A DNA stretch of 64,000 nucleotides from Parasalinivibrio latis (GTDB taxonomy: Bacteria > Pseudomonadota > Gammaproteobacteria > Enterobacterales > Vibrionaceae), in contig NZ_CP098812.1 of NCBI RefSeq assembly GCF_036825535.1, positions 3,410,001 through 3,474,000 of the forward strand, given 5' to 3'. A program made the position numbers and the translations under genes. A model generated the notes under the pieces. The model was not told where the DNA came from. It worked only from the letters and a program-made list of their open reading frames with translations, and made no database searches. The stretch's first letter is position 1; each line of letters begins with the position of its first letter. Of this stretch, positions 38,139 through 52,015 are shown one piece after another.

Positions 38139-38214
38139 TGGCGTCCCGTAGGGGAGTCGAACCCCTGTTACCGCCGTGAAAGGGCGGTGTCCTAGGCCTC
38201 TAGACGAACGGGAC
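38139..38214 (-). tRNA. tRNA-Glu (TTC), left operon
   Basis: A 76-nt cloverleaf with CCA. The anticodon loop CTTTCAC gives TTC. It is the first spacer tRNA, 89 bp after 16S, and matches the copy at 46160. Confidence 0.96.
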
Positions 38215-38303
38215 ACTGTGCCAGGGCTTTGGGCACCCCAACAAAATACTCTCTTTACTTTTCGACCAAGCAATCTGTGTGGACACTCATGAAGCAGTTT
38301 AGG

Positions 38304-39856
<1,553 letters not shown>

Positions 39857-40078
39857 AAGTTTTTTCAAACCCGAAGGTTTGGCTCAATGAATACTGTTTA
39901 TCTATTTTCATAGATAGAATTGACTGTGCCGATATTCCTTTTCAGGAATCTCGTTTGGTCACTCGATTCATTGAATAAATTCTTTATTCTGTTTCAACGA
40001 GCGCCCACACAGATTGCATGGTCAAATTGTTAAAGAGCGTTGACTTGTCAGCGTTGCCACTGAATGTCGAGGCTGCGT

Positions 40079-40106
40079 ATCTTACTCGCCTCCAACCCAA
40101 AGTCAA
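40079..40106 (-). promoter_or_regulatory. rRNA promoter, proximal (left operon)
   Basis: Leftward TTGACT, 16 bp, TAAGAT. It lies about 225 bp before 16S. A boxA-like GCTCTTTAACAA follows near 40027-40038. Confidence 0.55.
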
Positions 40107-40190
40107 GAAGAAAATCTGAAGTATTTTCAAAGTCTCTTTTTGACTTCCCTCAACCGCTGACCCGAAGGTTTTGCGTTGAAGCGGGCGGCC

Positions 40191-40218
40191 ATTCTAAACA
40201 AATCCAAAACCCTGTCAA
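40191..40218 (-). promoter_or_regulatory. rRNA promoter, middle (left operon)
   Basis: Leftward TTGACA, 16 bp, TAGAAT, then a GC-rich GGCCGCC stretch suggesting stringent control. Confidence 0.65.
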
Positions 40219-40306
40219 GCAGTTGTTTTCAATTTGTTTTTGAAAGCTCCCGGAGCCTTCCCGTCACTGCGAAGTCGTTGCCTGTCCGCCGTGTCGGTGA
40301 GGACGC

Positions 40307-40334
40307 ATTATAGGGATCCAGATCACTCTTACAA
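40307..40334 (-). promoter_or_regulatory. rRNA promoter, distal (left operon)
   Basis: Leftward TTGTAA, 16 bp, TATAAT, then GCGTCC. With the two promoters downstream it makes a tandem set. The rest of 39857-40490 is AT-rich leader or upstream sequence with no gene. Confidence 0.6.
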
Positions 40335-40493
40335 CCCCTATTTTTGAAAAAACTGCACTTTCATGCTCAACCGAACACGAATCATACAAAATCACACTTT
40401 TCAGAAAGCCCAGTTACCGTAAAAAGCCAATTCAAAATTTAAAATGACTGCAAAGCATACAATTCAATACGGCAGCTTTATCTCCCATAAAGG

Positions 40494-40522
40494 AAACCCG
40501 CATCAAGAGATGCGGGCTTTTT
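40494..40522 (-). terminator. Terminator of nupC
   Basis: CCCGCATC pairs with GATGCGGG over loop AAGA. Read leftward it is followed by TTTCCTTTAT and begins next to the nupC stop codon. Confidence 0.75.
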
Positions 40523-40523
40523 A

Positions 40524-41771
40524 TTAAATACTCACGAACAAACCAACTACTGTCGCTGACAACAAGTTTGCCAATGTAGCCGCAAGCAAGACTTTCATAC
40601 CAACCTGCGCAATATAGCCGGATTGTTTTGGGATCATTGTGCTCAACGCAGCAACGACCATTGATACTGATCCGATATTGGCAAAGCCACAAAGCGCAAC
40701 AGTGATAATCGCCACTGACTTTGGCGACATAGCCATACCTGTAGCATCGACTATGGACTCGCCTGATATATAGGGAGCAAACCCGGCGTATGCAACAAAT
40801 TCGTTCAGGACAAGCTTTTGGGCGATAAACGATCCTGCGATATGGGCTTCAGCCCAAGGAATACCTATCAACCAGGCTACAGGTGCGAACAGCACTCCCA
40901 GAATCAACTCCAGGGTCAGCCCTTCATAACCAAACAACTCCCCGAACCATCCCAACATTCCGTTTACCATGGCCATCAGACCGATACAGGCAATAAGGAT
41001 CGCACCTACCACCACAGCAATCTGCAAACCTGAAATAGCCCCTTTGGCAATCGCATCAATAAAGTTTGCCGGCTTTTGATCATCAGGCAGCTCCGGTACA
41101 TCATTAACCGGTTGCTCAGTTTCCGGTACCAGAAGCTTGGCAAATAGTAATCCGGCTGGAGCACTCATAAAGCACGCCATAACCAGGTACTTAATTTCAA
41201 CACCCATACCCGCAAGTCCTGCGAGAATCGAGCCTGCAATAGAAGCCAGGCCGCCCACCATAATGGCAAAGATTTCAGATTTGGTTAGATGCGGGTGCCA
41301 GGGCTTAACAAATAAAGGCGCTTCCGTTTGTCCACACACTGTGTTGGCTATTGCGTTCATCGACTCAGCTTTTGAAGACCCGATAGCTTTTTGCAGTCCT
41401 CCACCCAAAATCTTCACAAAGATCTGCATTATCCCCATGTAATGTAAAAGGCTAACCAGTGCGGCAGTAAAAATGATGGCTGGGAGCACTTGGAACGCGA
41501 ATACAAAGCCAAGGTTCTCCACCTGGAAGGTCACCAGGTTACCAAACACAAATGCGATACCTTTAGATGCGTATCCAAGCACACTAGATACACCATTGGA
41601 GATCCCCAGCAGGACACTTTCGCCAAATGCCGTCGCCAATACAAATCCAGATATCAACAGTTGGAGAATTAATGCACCACCGACAGTCCGCCAGTTAATA
41701 TGATTACGGGCATTTGAAAACAGGTAAGCAAGGGCAAGCAGGGTAAAAATACCCAACAACGACTGCCACAT
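40524..41771 (-). CDS. nupC: Concentrative nucleoside transporter (CNT family)
   Basis: This 415-residue inner-membrane Na+ or H+ coupled nucleoside importer has the CNT layout. Substrate-site residues known from the Vibrio cholerae CNT structure are visible: Gln-Thr-Glu in CGQTEAPLFVKPW, Asn-Glu in LNEFVAYAGF, and Phe-x-Asn-x-x-Ser in LCGFANIGSVS. That supports nucleoside, not nucleobase, transport. It starts 11 bp after the oxidoreductase gene and is probably co-transcribed. Its substrates could come from periplasmic CpdB activity. Confidence 0.9.
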   Translation of the reverse strand: MWQSLLGIFTLLALAYLFSNARNHINWRTVGGALILQLLISGFVLATAFGESVLLGISNGVSSVLGYASKGIAFVFGNLVTFQVENLGFVFAFQVLPAIIFTAALVSLLHYMGIMQIFVKILGGGLQKAIGSSKAESMNAIANTVCGQTEAPLFVKPWHPHLTKSEIFAIMVGGLASIAGSILAGLAGMGVEIKYLVMACFMSAPAGLLFAKLLVPETEQPVNDVPELPDDQKPANFIDAIAKGAISGLQIAVVVGAILIACIGLMAMVNGMLGWFGELFGYEGLTLELILGVLFAPVAWLIGIPWAEAHIAGSFIAQKLVLNEFVAYAGFAPYISGESIVDATGMAMSPKSVAIITVALCGFANIGSVSMVVAALSTMIPKQSGYIAQVGMKVLLAATLANLLSATVVGLFVSI

Positions 41772-41782
41772 AGAGAATTCCT

Positions 41783-42343
41783 TTAGATTGAATTAAGGCT
41801 TTGGATGGATTTAATAAGTCGTGCAGCGTGGGAAGCTGATAAAGCCAATACTTGTTCTGCATTACCCCCTTCAGCTTCAACAGCATTCATTTCAAAGGTA
41901 ATAACAGAGTCGATGATATTCATTTGTGCAGCTTTTACCGGATGCATGGCTGCATCCAAATACCGGTCCAGGACAAAAAAGTTAAACTCCCCCTCACTGT
42001 AAGAATTTTCAGTGGCACCACAGGTAATAGAAAGAATCGTTTTTTTACCCTTTAACTTGTCACCTTCTGGGCCGAAAGCAAAATTGAAGGTATAAACAGC
42101 ATCAAACCACTGCTTCATAATGGCCGGATATGTCGACCAGTACAGAGGGAACTGGAAAATCACCACATCTGCACACATCAGAGCATGCTGTTCAGTTTCC
42201 ACATCGATATGGAAATCGGGATACAGGGTATCCAGCGCCCGAACCTCAAGCCCTGAAAACCCGGACAGCTTTTCCAAAATAGTCTTATTTGCAAGGGATG
42301 AAGATAAATCCGGATGCCCGGATATCAGTAATATACGACTCAC
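41783..42343 (-). CDS. NAD(P)H-quinone-type flavodoxin-fold oxidoreductase
   Basis: This is a 186-residue protein if started at the GTG at 42343 (reading SRILLISGHPDLSSS), with GGAGAG upstream. The open frame extends 32 codons further, but those residues do not look like the family. The flavin-binding start ISGHPDLSSSLAN, FQFPLYWSTYPAIMKQWFD and the later LSITCGATENSY match the NQO1/MdaB/KefF family, which transfers hydride from NAD(P)H to quinones through FMN or FAD. Partner and substrate are unknown. It is upstream of nupC in a two-gene unit. Confidence 0.8.
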   Translation of the reverse strand: MSRILLISGHPDLSSSLANKTILEKLSGFSGLEVRALDTLYPDFHIDVETEQHALMCADVVIFQFPLYWSTYPAIMKQWFDAVYTFNFAFGPEGDKLKGKKTILSITCGATENSYSEGEFNFFVLDRYLDAAMHPVKAAQMNIIDSVITFEMNAVEAEGGNAEQVLALSASHAARLIKSIQSLNSI

Positions 42344-42530
42344 ACACTCTCCAAACACAAAAAGGCCTGCGTATGTAACTTTCGCCTGACCCAAAATGAG
42401 GCCAAAAAAACCGGCGCAAATATTCCACAAGCTTGGCAAATCAAGAAATGAATTAGTTTGGATATGTAGGAGATATCACAGTGAATTTTGATTGGAGGGC
42501 TGATGTCAGTGGTGACTAATCGAAATATCG

Positions 42531-42620
42531 GCGAGAGGCGAGAGGCGAGAGGCGAGAGGCGAGAGGCGAGAGGCGAGAGGCGAGAGGCGAGAGGCGAGAG
42601 GCGAGAGGCGAGAGGCGAGA
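42531..42620. repeat. Tandem heptamer repeat, about 12.9 copies
   Basis: Unit GCGAGAG repeats without a visible mismatch over 90 bp. A 7-bp unit cycles through all three frames, so open frames crossing it read as 7-residue repeats (SPLASRL leftward). These frames lack other coding signs, so I treat it as a noncoding VNTR. It lies between the right rRNA operon and the oxidoreductase gene. The flanks (42344-42530 and 42621-42751) hold no gene that I can see. Confidence 0.9.
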
Positions 42621-42751
42621 AAATGTATGGGTTCGGGGGAAGTTGCACAAGGCTTTTTTCTACGCACCACTCCGTACTCGCCGCTGATCTTCCCTACCCT
42701 GCTTTTCCAGGACCTTTTCTTCCCTGGTCCGGTTTCCTTTTTCCAAAACGG

Positions 42752-42782
42752 AAAAAAGCCCTGACGGTTAAGTCAGGGCTTC
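42752..42782 (-). terminator. Terminator of the right rRNA operon
   Basis: AAGCCCTGAC pairs with GTCAGGGCTT, followed leftward by TTTTTTCC. The stem shares GCCCTGAC with the terminator of the left operon. Confidence 0.85.
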
Positions 42783-42794
42783 TTCTAATTTAAA

Positions 42795-42911
42795 GCCTGG
42801 CGATGTCCTACTCTCACATGGGGAGGCCCCACACTACCATCGGCGCTATTGCGTTTCACTTCTGAGTTCGGCATGGGTTCAGGTGGAGCCACAATGCTAT
42901 GGTCGCCAGAC
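42795..42911 (-). rRNA. rrf: 5S rRNA (right operon)
   Basis: A 117-nt 5S gene nearly identical to the one at 34538. It is the only 5S here; no tRNA-Thr or second 5S follows. Confidence 0.95.
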
Positions 42912-43015
42912 AAATTCGGTACAATCTTGAAAGCTGATGTCTTCTAGCGTGTTCTCTTACACATTCAAGATGTTTGATTCTCTTGAGTACGCACAAAACC
43001 CCTTGGGTGTTGTAT

Positions 43016-45904
<2,889 letters not shown>

Positions 45905-46159
45905 ATACAACCCGAAGGAGTTTCGAGTCATACGTTGACCAAGATTTGGTTTTCGCCGTACTCAAATTGAGTTGTGCTTAAAGCACTACCAAAACACTTG
46001 AATGTGTTTGCTTTGAGAACTTGTTTGCTTTCGCAAACAATCCAATCTTTCGATTGAATTACTAGTCAGCTTTCCAGATTGTTAAAGAGCATTTCTCTAT
46101 AAAAGAGAGAGTGATGTAAAACCACTTTCTAAAGGCAATTAAAAAATGCATTTAACAAG

Positions 46160-46235
46160 TGGCGTCCCGTAGGGGAGTCGAACCCCTGTTACCGCCGTGA
46201 AAGGGCGGTGTCCTAGGCCTCTAGACGAACGGGAC
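46160..46235 (-). tRNA. tRNA-Glu (TTC), right operon
   Basis: A 76-nt cloverleaf with CCA, the same as the copy at 38139. It is the only spacer tRNA in this operon. Confidence 0.96.
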
Positions 46236-46324
46236 ACTGTGCCAGGGCTTTGGGCACCCCAACAAAATACTCTCTTTACTTTTCGACCAAGCAATCTGTG
46301 TGGACACTCATGAAGCAGTTTAGG

Positions 46325-47877
<1,553 letters not shown>

Positions 47878-48150
47878 AAGTTTTTTCAAACCCGAAGGTT
47901 TGGCTCAATGAATACTGTTATTCCTTATTACTAAGGAATGAATTGACTGTGCCGATATTCCTTTGCAGGAATCTCGTTTGGTCACTCGATTCATTGAATA
48001 AATTCTTTATTCTGTTTCAACGAGCGCCCACACAGATTGCATGGTCAAATTGTTAAAGAGCAATATCGACGTTAGCGTACGTTATCCTGAGACTTCGTTT
48101 TACCGCTTTCGTGACCGGAGTCACACTCCGTTCCCCGTCGACAGGAGCGC

Positions 48151-48178
48151 AGTATAGAGATCTGAAATTTTCGTGCAA
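48151..48178 (-). promoter_or_regulatory. rRNA promoter (right operon)
   Basis: Leftward TTGCAC, 16 bp, TATACT, then GCGCTCC. A boxA-like GCTCTTTAACAA lies near 48050-48061. The rest of 47878-48260 holds leader sequence and no gene. Unlike the left operon, I see only one strong promoter. Confidence 0.6.
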
Positions 48179-48263
48179 CCTCTTTTTTCAAAAAAGAGAT
48201 CGTTAGGTTACTTATTGTTCAAAATGGTAAAAATACGGCATTCCTGCACAAAAAACAGACAAA

Positions 48264-48290
48264 AAAGAACCCGCTGATAGCGGGTTCTTT
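48264..48290 (-). terminator. Terminator of groESL
   Basis: AAAGAACCCGCT pairs with AGCGGGTTCTTT over loop GAT, and leftward ends in T-rich sequence. Confidence 0.85.
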
Positions 48291-48313
48291 ATATCTCGGT
48301 AAGGAGATGGCGA

Positions 48314-49960
48314 TTACATCATGCCACCCATGCCGCCCATACCACCCATGCCGCCCATATCAGGCATTGCAGGAGCGTCTTTCTTAGGCTGCTCAGTGAT
48401 CATAGCTTCAGTAGTGATCATCAGGCCAGCTACAGATGCGGCAAACTGCAATGCACTACGGGTTACCTTAGTTGGATCCAGGATACCCATTGCAATCATG
48501 TCGCCGTATTCGCCGGTAGCTGCGTTATAACCGAAGTTACCTTCGCCTGCTTTAACGTTGTTAGCAACAACAGAAGCTTCATCACCTGCGTTATAAGCGA
48601 TCTGGCGAAGCGGAGATTCCATCGCGCGCAGAGCAACGCGGATACCTACGTTTTGCTCTTCGTTGCTGCCAGTCAGGCCAGCTACCAGTTTCGCTACGCG
48701 AACCAGAGCTACACCACCACCAGCAACCACACCTTCTTCTACCGCTGCACGGGTTGCATGAAGGGCGTCTTCTACGCGGTCTTTCTTCTCTTTCATTTCA
48801 ACTTCAGTTGCAGCACCCACTTTGATTACTGCTACACCGCCAGCCAGCTTGGCCACGCGCTCTTGCAGCTTCTCTTTATCGTAGTCTGAAGTTGCTTCTT
48901 CGATTTGTTGACGAATCTGAGCAACGCGAGCCTTGATTGAACCTTCTTCACCAACACCATCAATAATAGTGGTGTTTTCTTTGGTGATATTGATGCGCTT
49001 GGCTTGACCCAGGTCTTCCAGAGTCGCTTTTTCAAGCTCCAGGCCAACTTCTTCTGAAATAACAGTACCACCGGTCAGGATAGCAATGTCCTGCAGCATG
49101 GCTTTACGGCGGTCACCGAAACCTGGTGCCTTAACGGCAGCAACTTTCACGATACCGCGCATGTTGTTTACAACCAGAGTAGCCAGTGCTTCACCTTCTA
49201 CGTCTTCTGCAATGATCAGCAGAGGACGTGATGCCTTGGCAACAGCTTCCAGAGCTGGCAGCAGCTCACGGATGTTAGAAACTTTCTTGTCAACCAGCAG
49301 GATGAATGGGTTTTCCAGATCAACAGATCCAGACTCCTGATTGTTGATGAAGTAAGGAGACAGGTAGCCACGATCAAACTGCATACCTTCAACTACGTCC
49401 AACTCGTCCTGCAGGGACTGGCCTTCTTCAACAGTAATAACACCGTCACGGCCTACTTTTTCCATCGCTTCAGCGATGATGTTACCTACGGTCTCGTCAG
49501 AGTTAGCAGAAATAGTACCAACCTGCGCGATCGCTTTAGAATCTGCACATGGAACAGACAGCGTTTTCAGCTCTTCAACAGCTGCGGCAACTGCTTTATC
49601 AATGCCACGCTTCAGATCCATTGGGTTCATGCCAGCAGCAACGGCTTTCAGACCTTCATTTACGATAGCCTGGGCCAGAACGGTTGCAGTGGTGGTACCG
49701 TCACCAGCAGCATCATTTGCTTGTGAAGCCACTTCCTTAACCATCTGGGCACCCATGTTCTGGAACTTGTCTTCCAGTTCAATTTCACGGGCTACAGACA
49801 CACCGTCTTTAGTGATGGTTGGTGCACCGAATGATTTATCCAGTACAACGTTACGGCCTTTAGGGCCCAGGGTGACTTTAACTGCATCTGCCAGAACGTT
49901 TACACCTTCCAGCATTTTAACGCGGGCATCGTTACCAAACTTTACGTCTTTAGCTGCCAT
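48314..49960 (-). CDS. groEL: Chaperonin GroEL (60 kDa)
   Basis: This 548-residue ATP-driven folding chaperone has MAAKDVKFGNDARVKMLEGV at the N-terminus, GPKGRNVVLDKSFGAPTITK, the ATP-site DGTTTATVLA, and the Gly-Met tail (GGM repeats, ending GGMM). Length is as in E. coli. It lies 46 bp downstream of groES on one heat-shock transcript. Confidence 0.98.
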   Translation of the reverse strand: MAAKDVKFGNDARVKMLEGVNVLADAVKVTLGPKGRNVVLDKSFGAPTITKDGVSVAREIELEDKFQNMGAQMVKEVASQANDAAGDGTTTATVLAQAIVNEGLKAVAAGMNPMDLKRGIDKAVAAAVEELKTLSVPCADSKAIAQVGTISANSDETVGNIIAEAMEKVGRDGVITVEEGQSLQDELDVVEGMQFDRGYLSPYFINNQESGSVDLENPFILLVDKKVSNIRELLPALEAVAKASRPLLIIAEDVEGEALATLVVNNMRGIVKVAAVKAPGFGDRRKAMLQDIAILTGGTVISEEVGLELEKATLEDLGQAKRINITKENTTIIDGVGEEGSIKARVAQIRQQIEEATSDYDKEKLQERVAKLAGGVAVIKVGAATEVEMKEKKDRVEDALHATRAAVEEGVVAGGGVALVRVAKLVAGLTGSNEEQNVGIRVALRAMESPLRQIAYNAGDEASVVANNVKAGEGNFGYNAATGEYGDMIAMGILDPTKVTRSALQFAASVAGLMITTEAMITEQPKKDAPAMPDMGGMGGMGGMGGMM

Positions 49961-50006
49961 TTTCTATCTTCCTTTTCTTTAATTCTGTGGTTACCGGATA
50001 TCGGAA

Positions 50007-50297
50007 TTACTCAACGATAGCCAGGATATCGCTTTCAGACAGGATCAGGACTTCTTTACCTTCGATCTTCTCAGACTTGGTGCCAAAACCTTCAGAGAAA
50101 ATAACAGTATCACCAACTTTAACGTCCAGTGGCTGTACAGAACCGTTTTCCAGAATACGGCCTTTACCTGCAGCCAGAACCTTACCACGGGTTGATTTTT
50201 CCGCCGCAGAACCAGTCAGTACGATACCGCCAGCTGACTTGGATTCAACTTCCAGGCGTTCAACAATAACTCGATCGTGAAGTGGACGAATATTCAT
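50007..50297 (-). CDS. groES: Co-chaperonin GroES
   Basis: This 96-residue heptameric lid of GroEL has MNIRPLHDRVIVERLE, the mobile-loop KSAGGIVLTGSAAEKSTRG and the ending ILSESDILAIVE. It is the first gene of groESL, preceded by GGAGACGACC and a sigma-32-type promoter. Confidence 0.97.
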   Translation of the reverse strand: MNIRPLHDRVIVERLEVESKSAGGIVLTGSAAEKSTRGKVLAAGKGRILENGSVQPLDVKVGDTVIFSEGFGTKSEKIEGKEVLILSESDILAIVE

Positions 50298-50381
50298 CGG
50301 TCGTCTCCTGATTTTATATGGTTATTCCATGTAATTTGGGTTTCAGACGCGAAGCTGCTCTGCTTCCGCCCGGTTGTAACC

Positions 50382-50415
50382 TAATGTGGGGGACAGGTTT
50401 TGGCTTTCCAAGGGG
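50382..50415 (-). promoter_or_regulatory. Heat-shock (sigma-32) promoter of groESL
   Basis: Leftward CCCCTTGGAA, 14 bp, CCCCACATTA, close to the sigma-32 consensus CTTGAA and CCCCATNTA. It lies about 85 bp before groES. No CIRCE repeat is visible. Confidence 0.75.
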
Positions 50416-50496
50416 CAAAAATAAATTTTTTGCTTTTTTTTGCGCTGGGTAACGCTATGGATTAGGGTAGGCGTGCCCAGTAAAGCCGAGACGACT

Positions 50497-51837
50497 ATGA
50501 AAGACAAACACGGCCTGTTGTCCGCGCCGTTAGATAACATATTGATGAAAATGACCGTCCCCATGGTGTTTGGGATGGTTGCTATCCTTATGTTTAACTT
50601 GGTCGATACCTTCTTCATCTCGATGTTGGGCACCCAGGCATTGGCTGCCGTGAGTTTTACCTTCCCGGTTACCTTTGCTGTAAATTGCATTACGATGGGT
50701 ATCGGTGCCGGTATTTCTATTCTTGTCGGGCGACTTCTGGGAAGGAACGAACACAGGGAAGCCGCTCGGGTCGCAAGCCATGGTCTGTTGCTTGCTTTGA
50801 TACTGGTTTCTCTGGCATCCCTAGCCGGGCTCACAACAATAACCCCGCTTTTTGGCCTTTTAGGGGCAAAAACCTCCCTAATGCCACTCATTTCACAATA
50901 TATGGAGGTGTGGTATCTCACCATCCCTCTGCTGGTAATCCCAATGGCAGGAAATGCAGCCATCCGGGCAACAGGGGATACCAAAACACCGGCAAAAATC
51001 ATGATGCTCGCGGGGGGCATTAATGGCTTGCTTGACCCCTTACTCATCTTTGGCCCCGGCCCTTTCCCTGAATTAGGAGTAAGGGGTGCGGCTATCGCCA
51101 GCGCAATCAGTTGGGCCGGCGCCCTGTTGATGTCAGGCTATATATTAGTAAGGCGGGACAAGCTGCTTTCATTCCCTTCCCCAGCCCATATCAGTCAGGA
51201 CTTTAAGGAAATACTGAGCCTTGGCGCACCCGCTGCTTTCTCGAATGCGCTTAACCCGCTGTCCGGAGCGGTACTGATGTCGATGCTTGCCTCCCAAGGG
51301 ACAGCAAGTGTGGCGGCATATGGAGCAGCACAACGGGTTGAGTCCCTGCTTCTTATCGTTATGATGTCCCTGTGCTCTGTGCTCACTCCCCTGATGGCAC
51401 AAAACTTGGGTGCTGGAAACCGTGAACGGGCGTTCGAAGCGCTTTTCAAGGCAATGCGGTTTGCTTTCCTTTTTCAGCTTTTGGTGTTTGCAGCCATGGT
51501 GCCGTTGAGCCACCCCATCGCAGAGCTCTTCAGCCAGGAAACGCTCGTCAGGGAACAGCTTTGGCTCTATCTTATCGTGGTCCCCATCAGCTATGGTTTA
51601 CTTGGCAACGTCATGCTGCTGAGCAGTGCGTTGAATGCCCTAAAAAAAACCCAGTACGCTTTTGCGGTAAATCTAATGAGGTTATTTGGGCTTTTACTGC
51701 CACTCGCCTGGTTGGGGAAATACATCAATGGTACTGAAGGTCTCTTTGTCGGGATTGCCGTTGCCCACGCCATTGCCGGGTTCTCCGCCTATCTATTTGC
51801 ACGCCATCTGCGCAGCTTCCCTCCCCAGCTCAACTAA
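50497..51837 (+). CDS. MATE family multidrug exporter
   Basis: This 446-residue membrane protein has 12 predicted helices in two halves. MATE features include VPMVFGMVAILMFNLVDTFF with the Asp in helix 1, GIGAGISILVGRLLGR, and in the second half APAAFSNALNPLSGAVL and AAYGAAQRVESLLLIV. It exports cationic compounds in exchange for Na+ or H+ (family knowledge). The start at 50497 is chosen because upstream codons overlap the groES promoter region. The ribosome site is weak (CCGAGACG). It is divergent from groES. Confidence 0.88.
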   Translation: MKDKHGLLSAPLDNILMKMTVPMVFGMVAILMFNLVDTFFISMLGTQALAAVSFTFPVTFAVNCITMGIGAGISILVGRLLGRNEHREAARVASHGLLLALILVSLASLAGLTTITPLFGLLGAKTSLMPLISQYMEVWYLTIPLLVIPMAGNAAIRATGDTKTPAKIMMLAGGINGLLDPLLIFGPGPFPELGVRGAAIASAISWAGALLMSGYILVRRDKLLSFPSPAHISQDFKEILSLGAPAAFSNALNPLSGAVLMSMLASQGTASVAAYGAAQRVESLLLIVMMSLCSVLTPLMAQNLGAGNRERAFEALFKAMRFAFLFQLLVFAAMVPLSHPIAELFSQETLVREQLWLYLIVVPISYGLLGNVMLLSSALNALKKTQYAFAVNLMRLFGLLLPLAWLGKYINGTEGLFVGIAVAHAIAGFSAYLFARHLRSFPPQLN

Positions 51838-52015
51838 CAATTTCGTCTGGCTGCTACACTGTACTCAAGTTTTATGTATAGCAGCCTGTTTGTATTGCCT
51901 TCTCAAAAACAAGCAAAAACAAAGGTGTAGCGAAATACACGTGGTAAACTGACATCGGTCAAATAATCGCCAGCACAGACAGGCTGCGCCGGAACAGGAA
52001 TTCAGGGAGCAGATT

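Noticed and set aside
42531..42620. Possible CRISPR array
   Set aside because: The unit is 7 bp with no spacers and there are no cas genes nearby.
42340..42793. Repeat-containing frames (leftward SPLASRL units and rightward counterparts)
   Set aside because: The frames arise from a heptamer repeat and lack ribosome sites and family-like sequence outside it.
50343..51047. 234-codon leftward frame over the MATE gene start
   Set aside because: It is antisense to a well-supported MATE gene, covers the groESL promoter and resembles no family.
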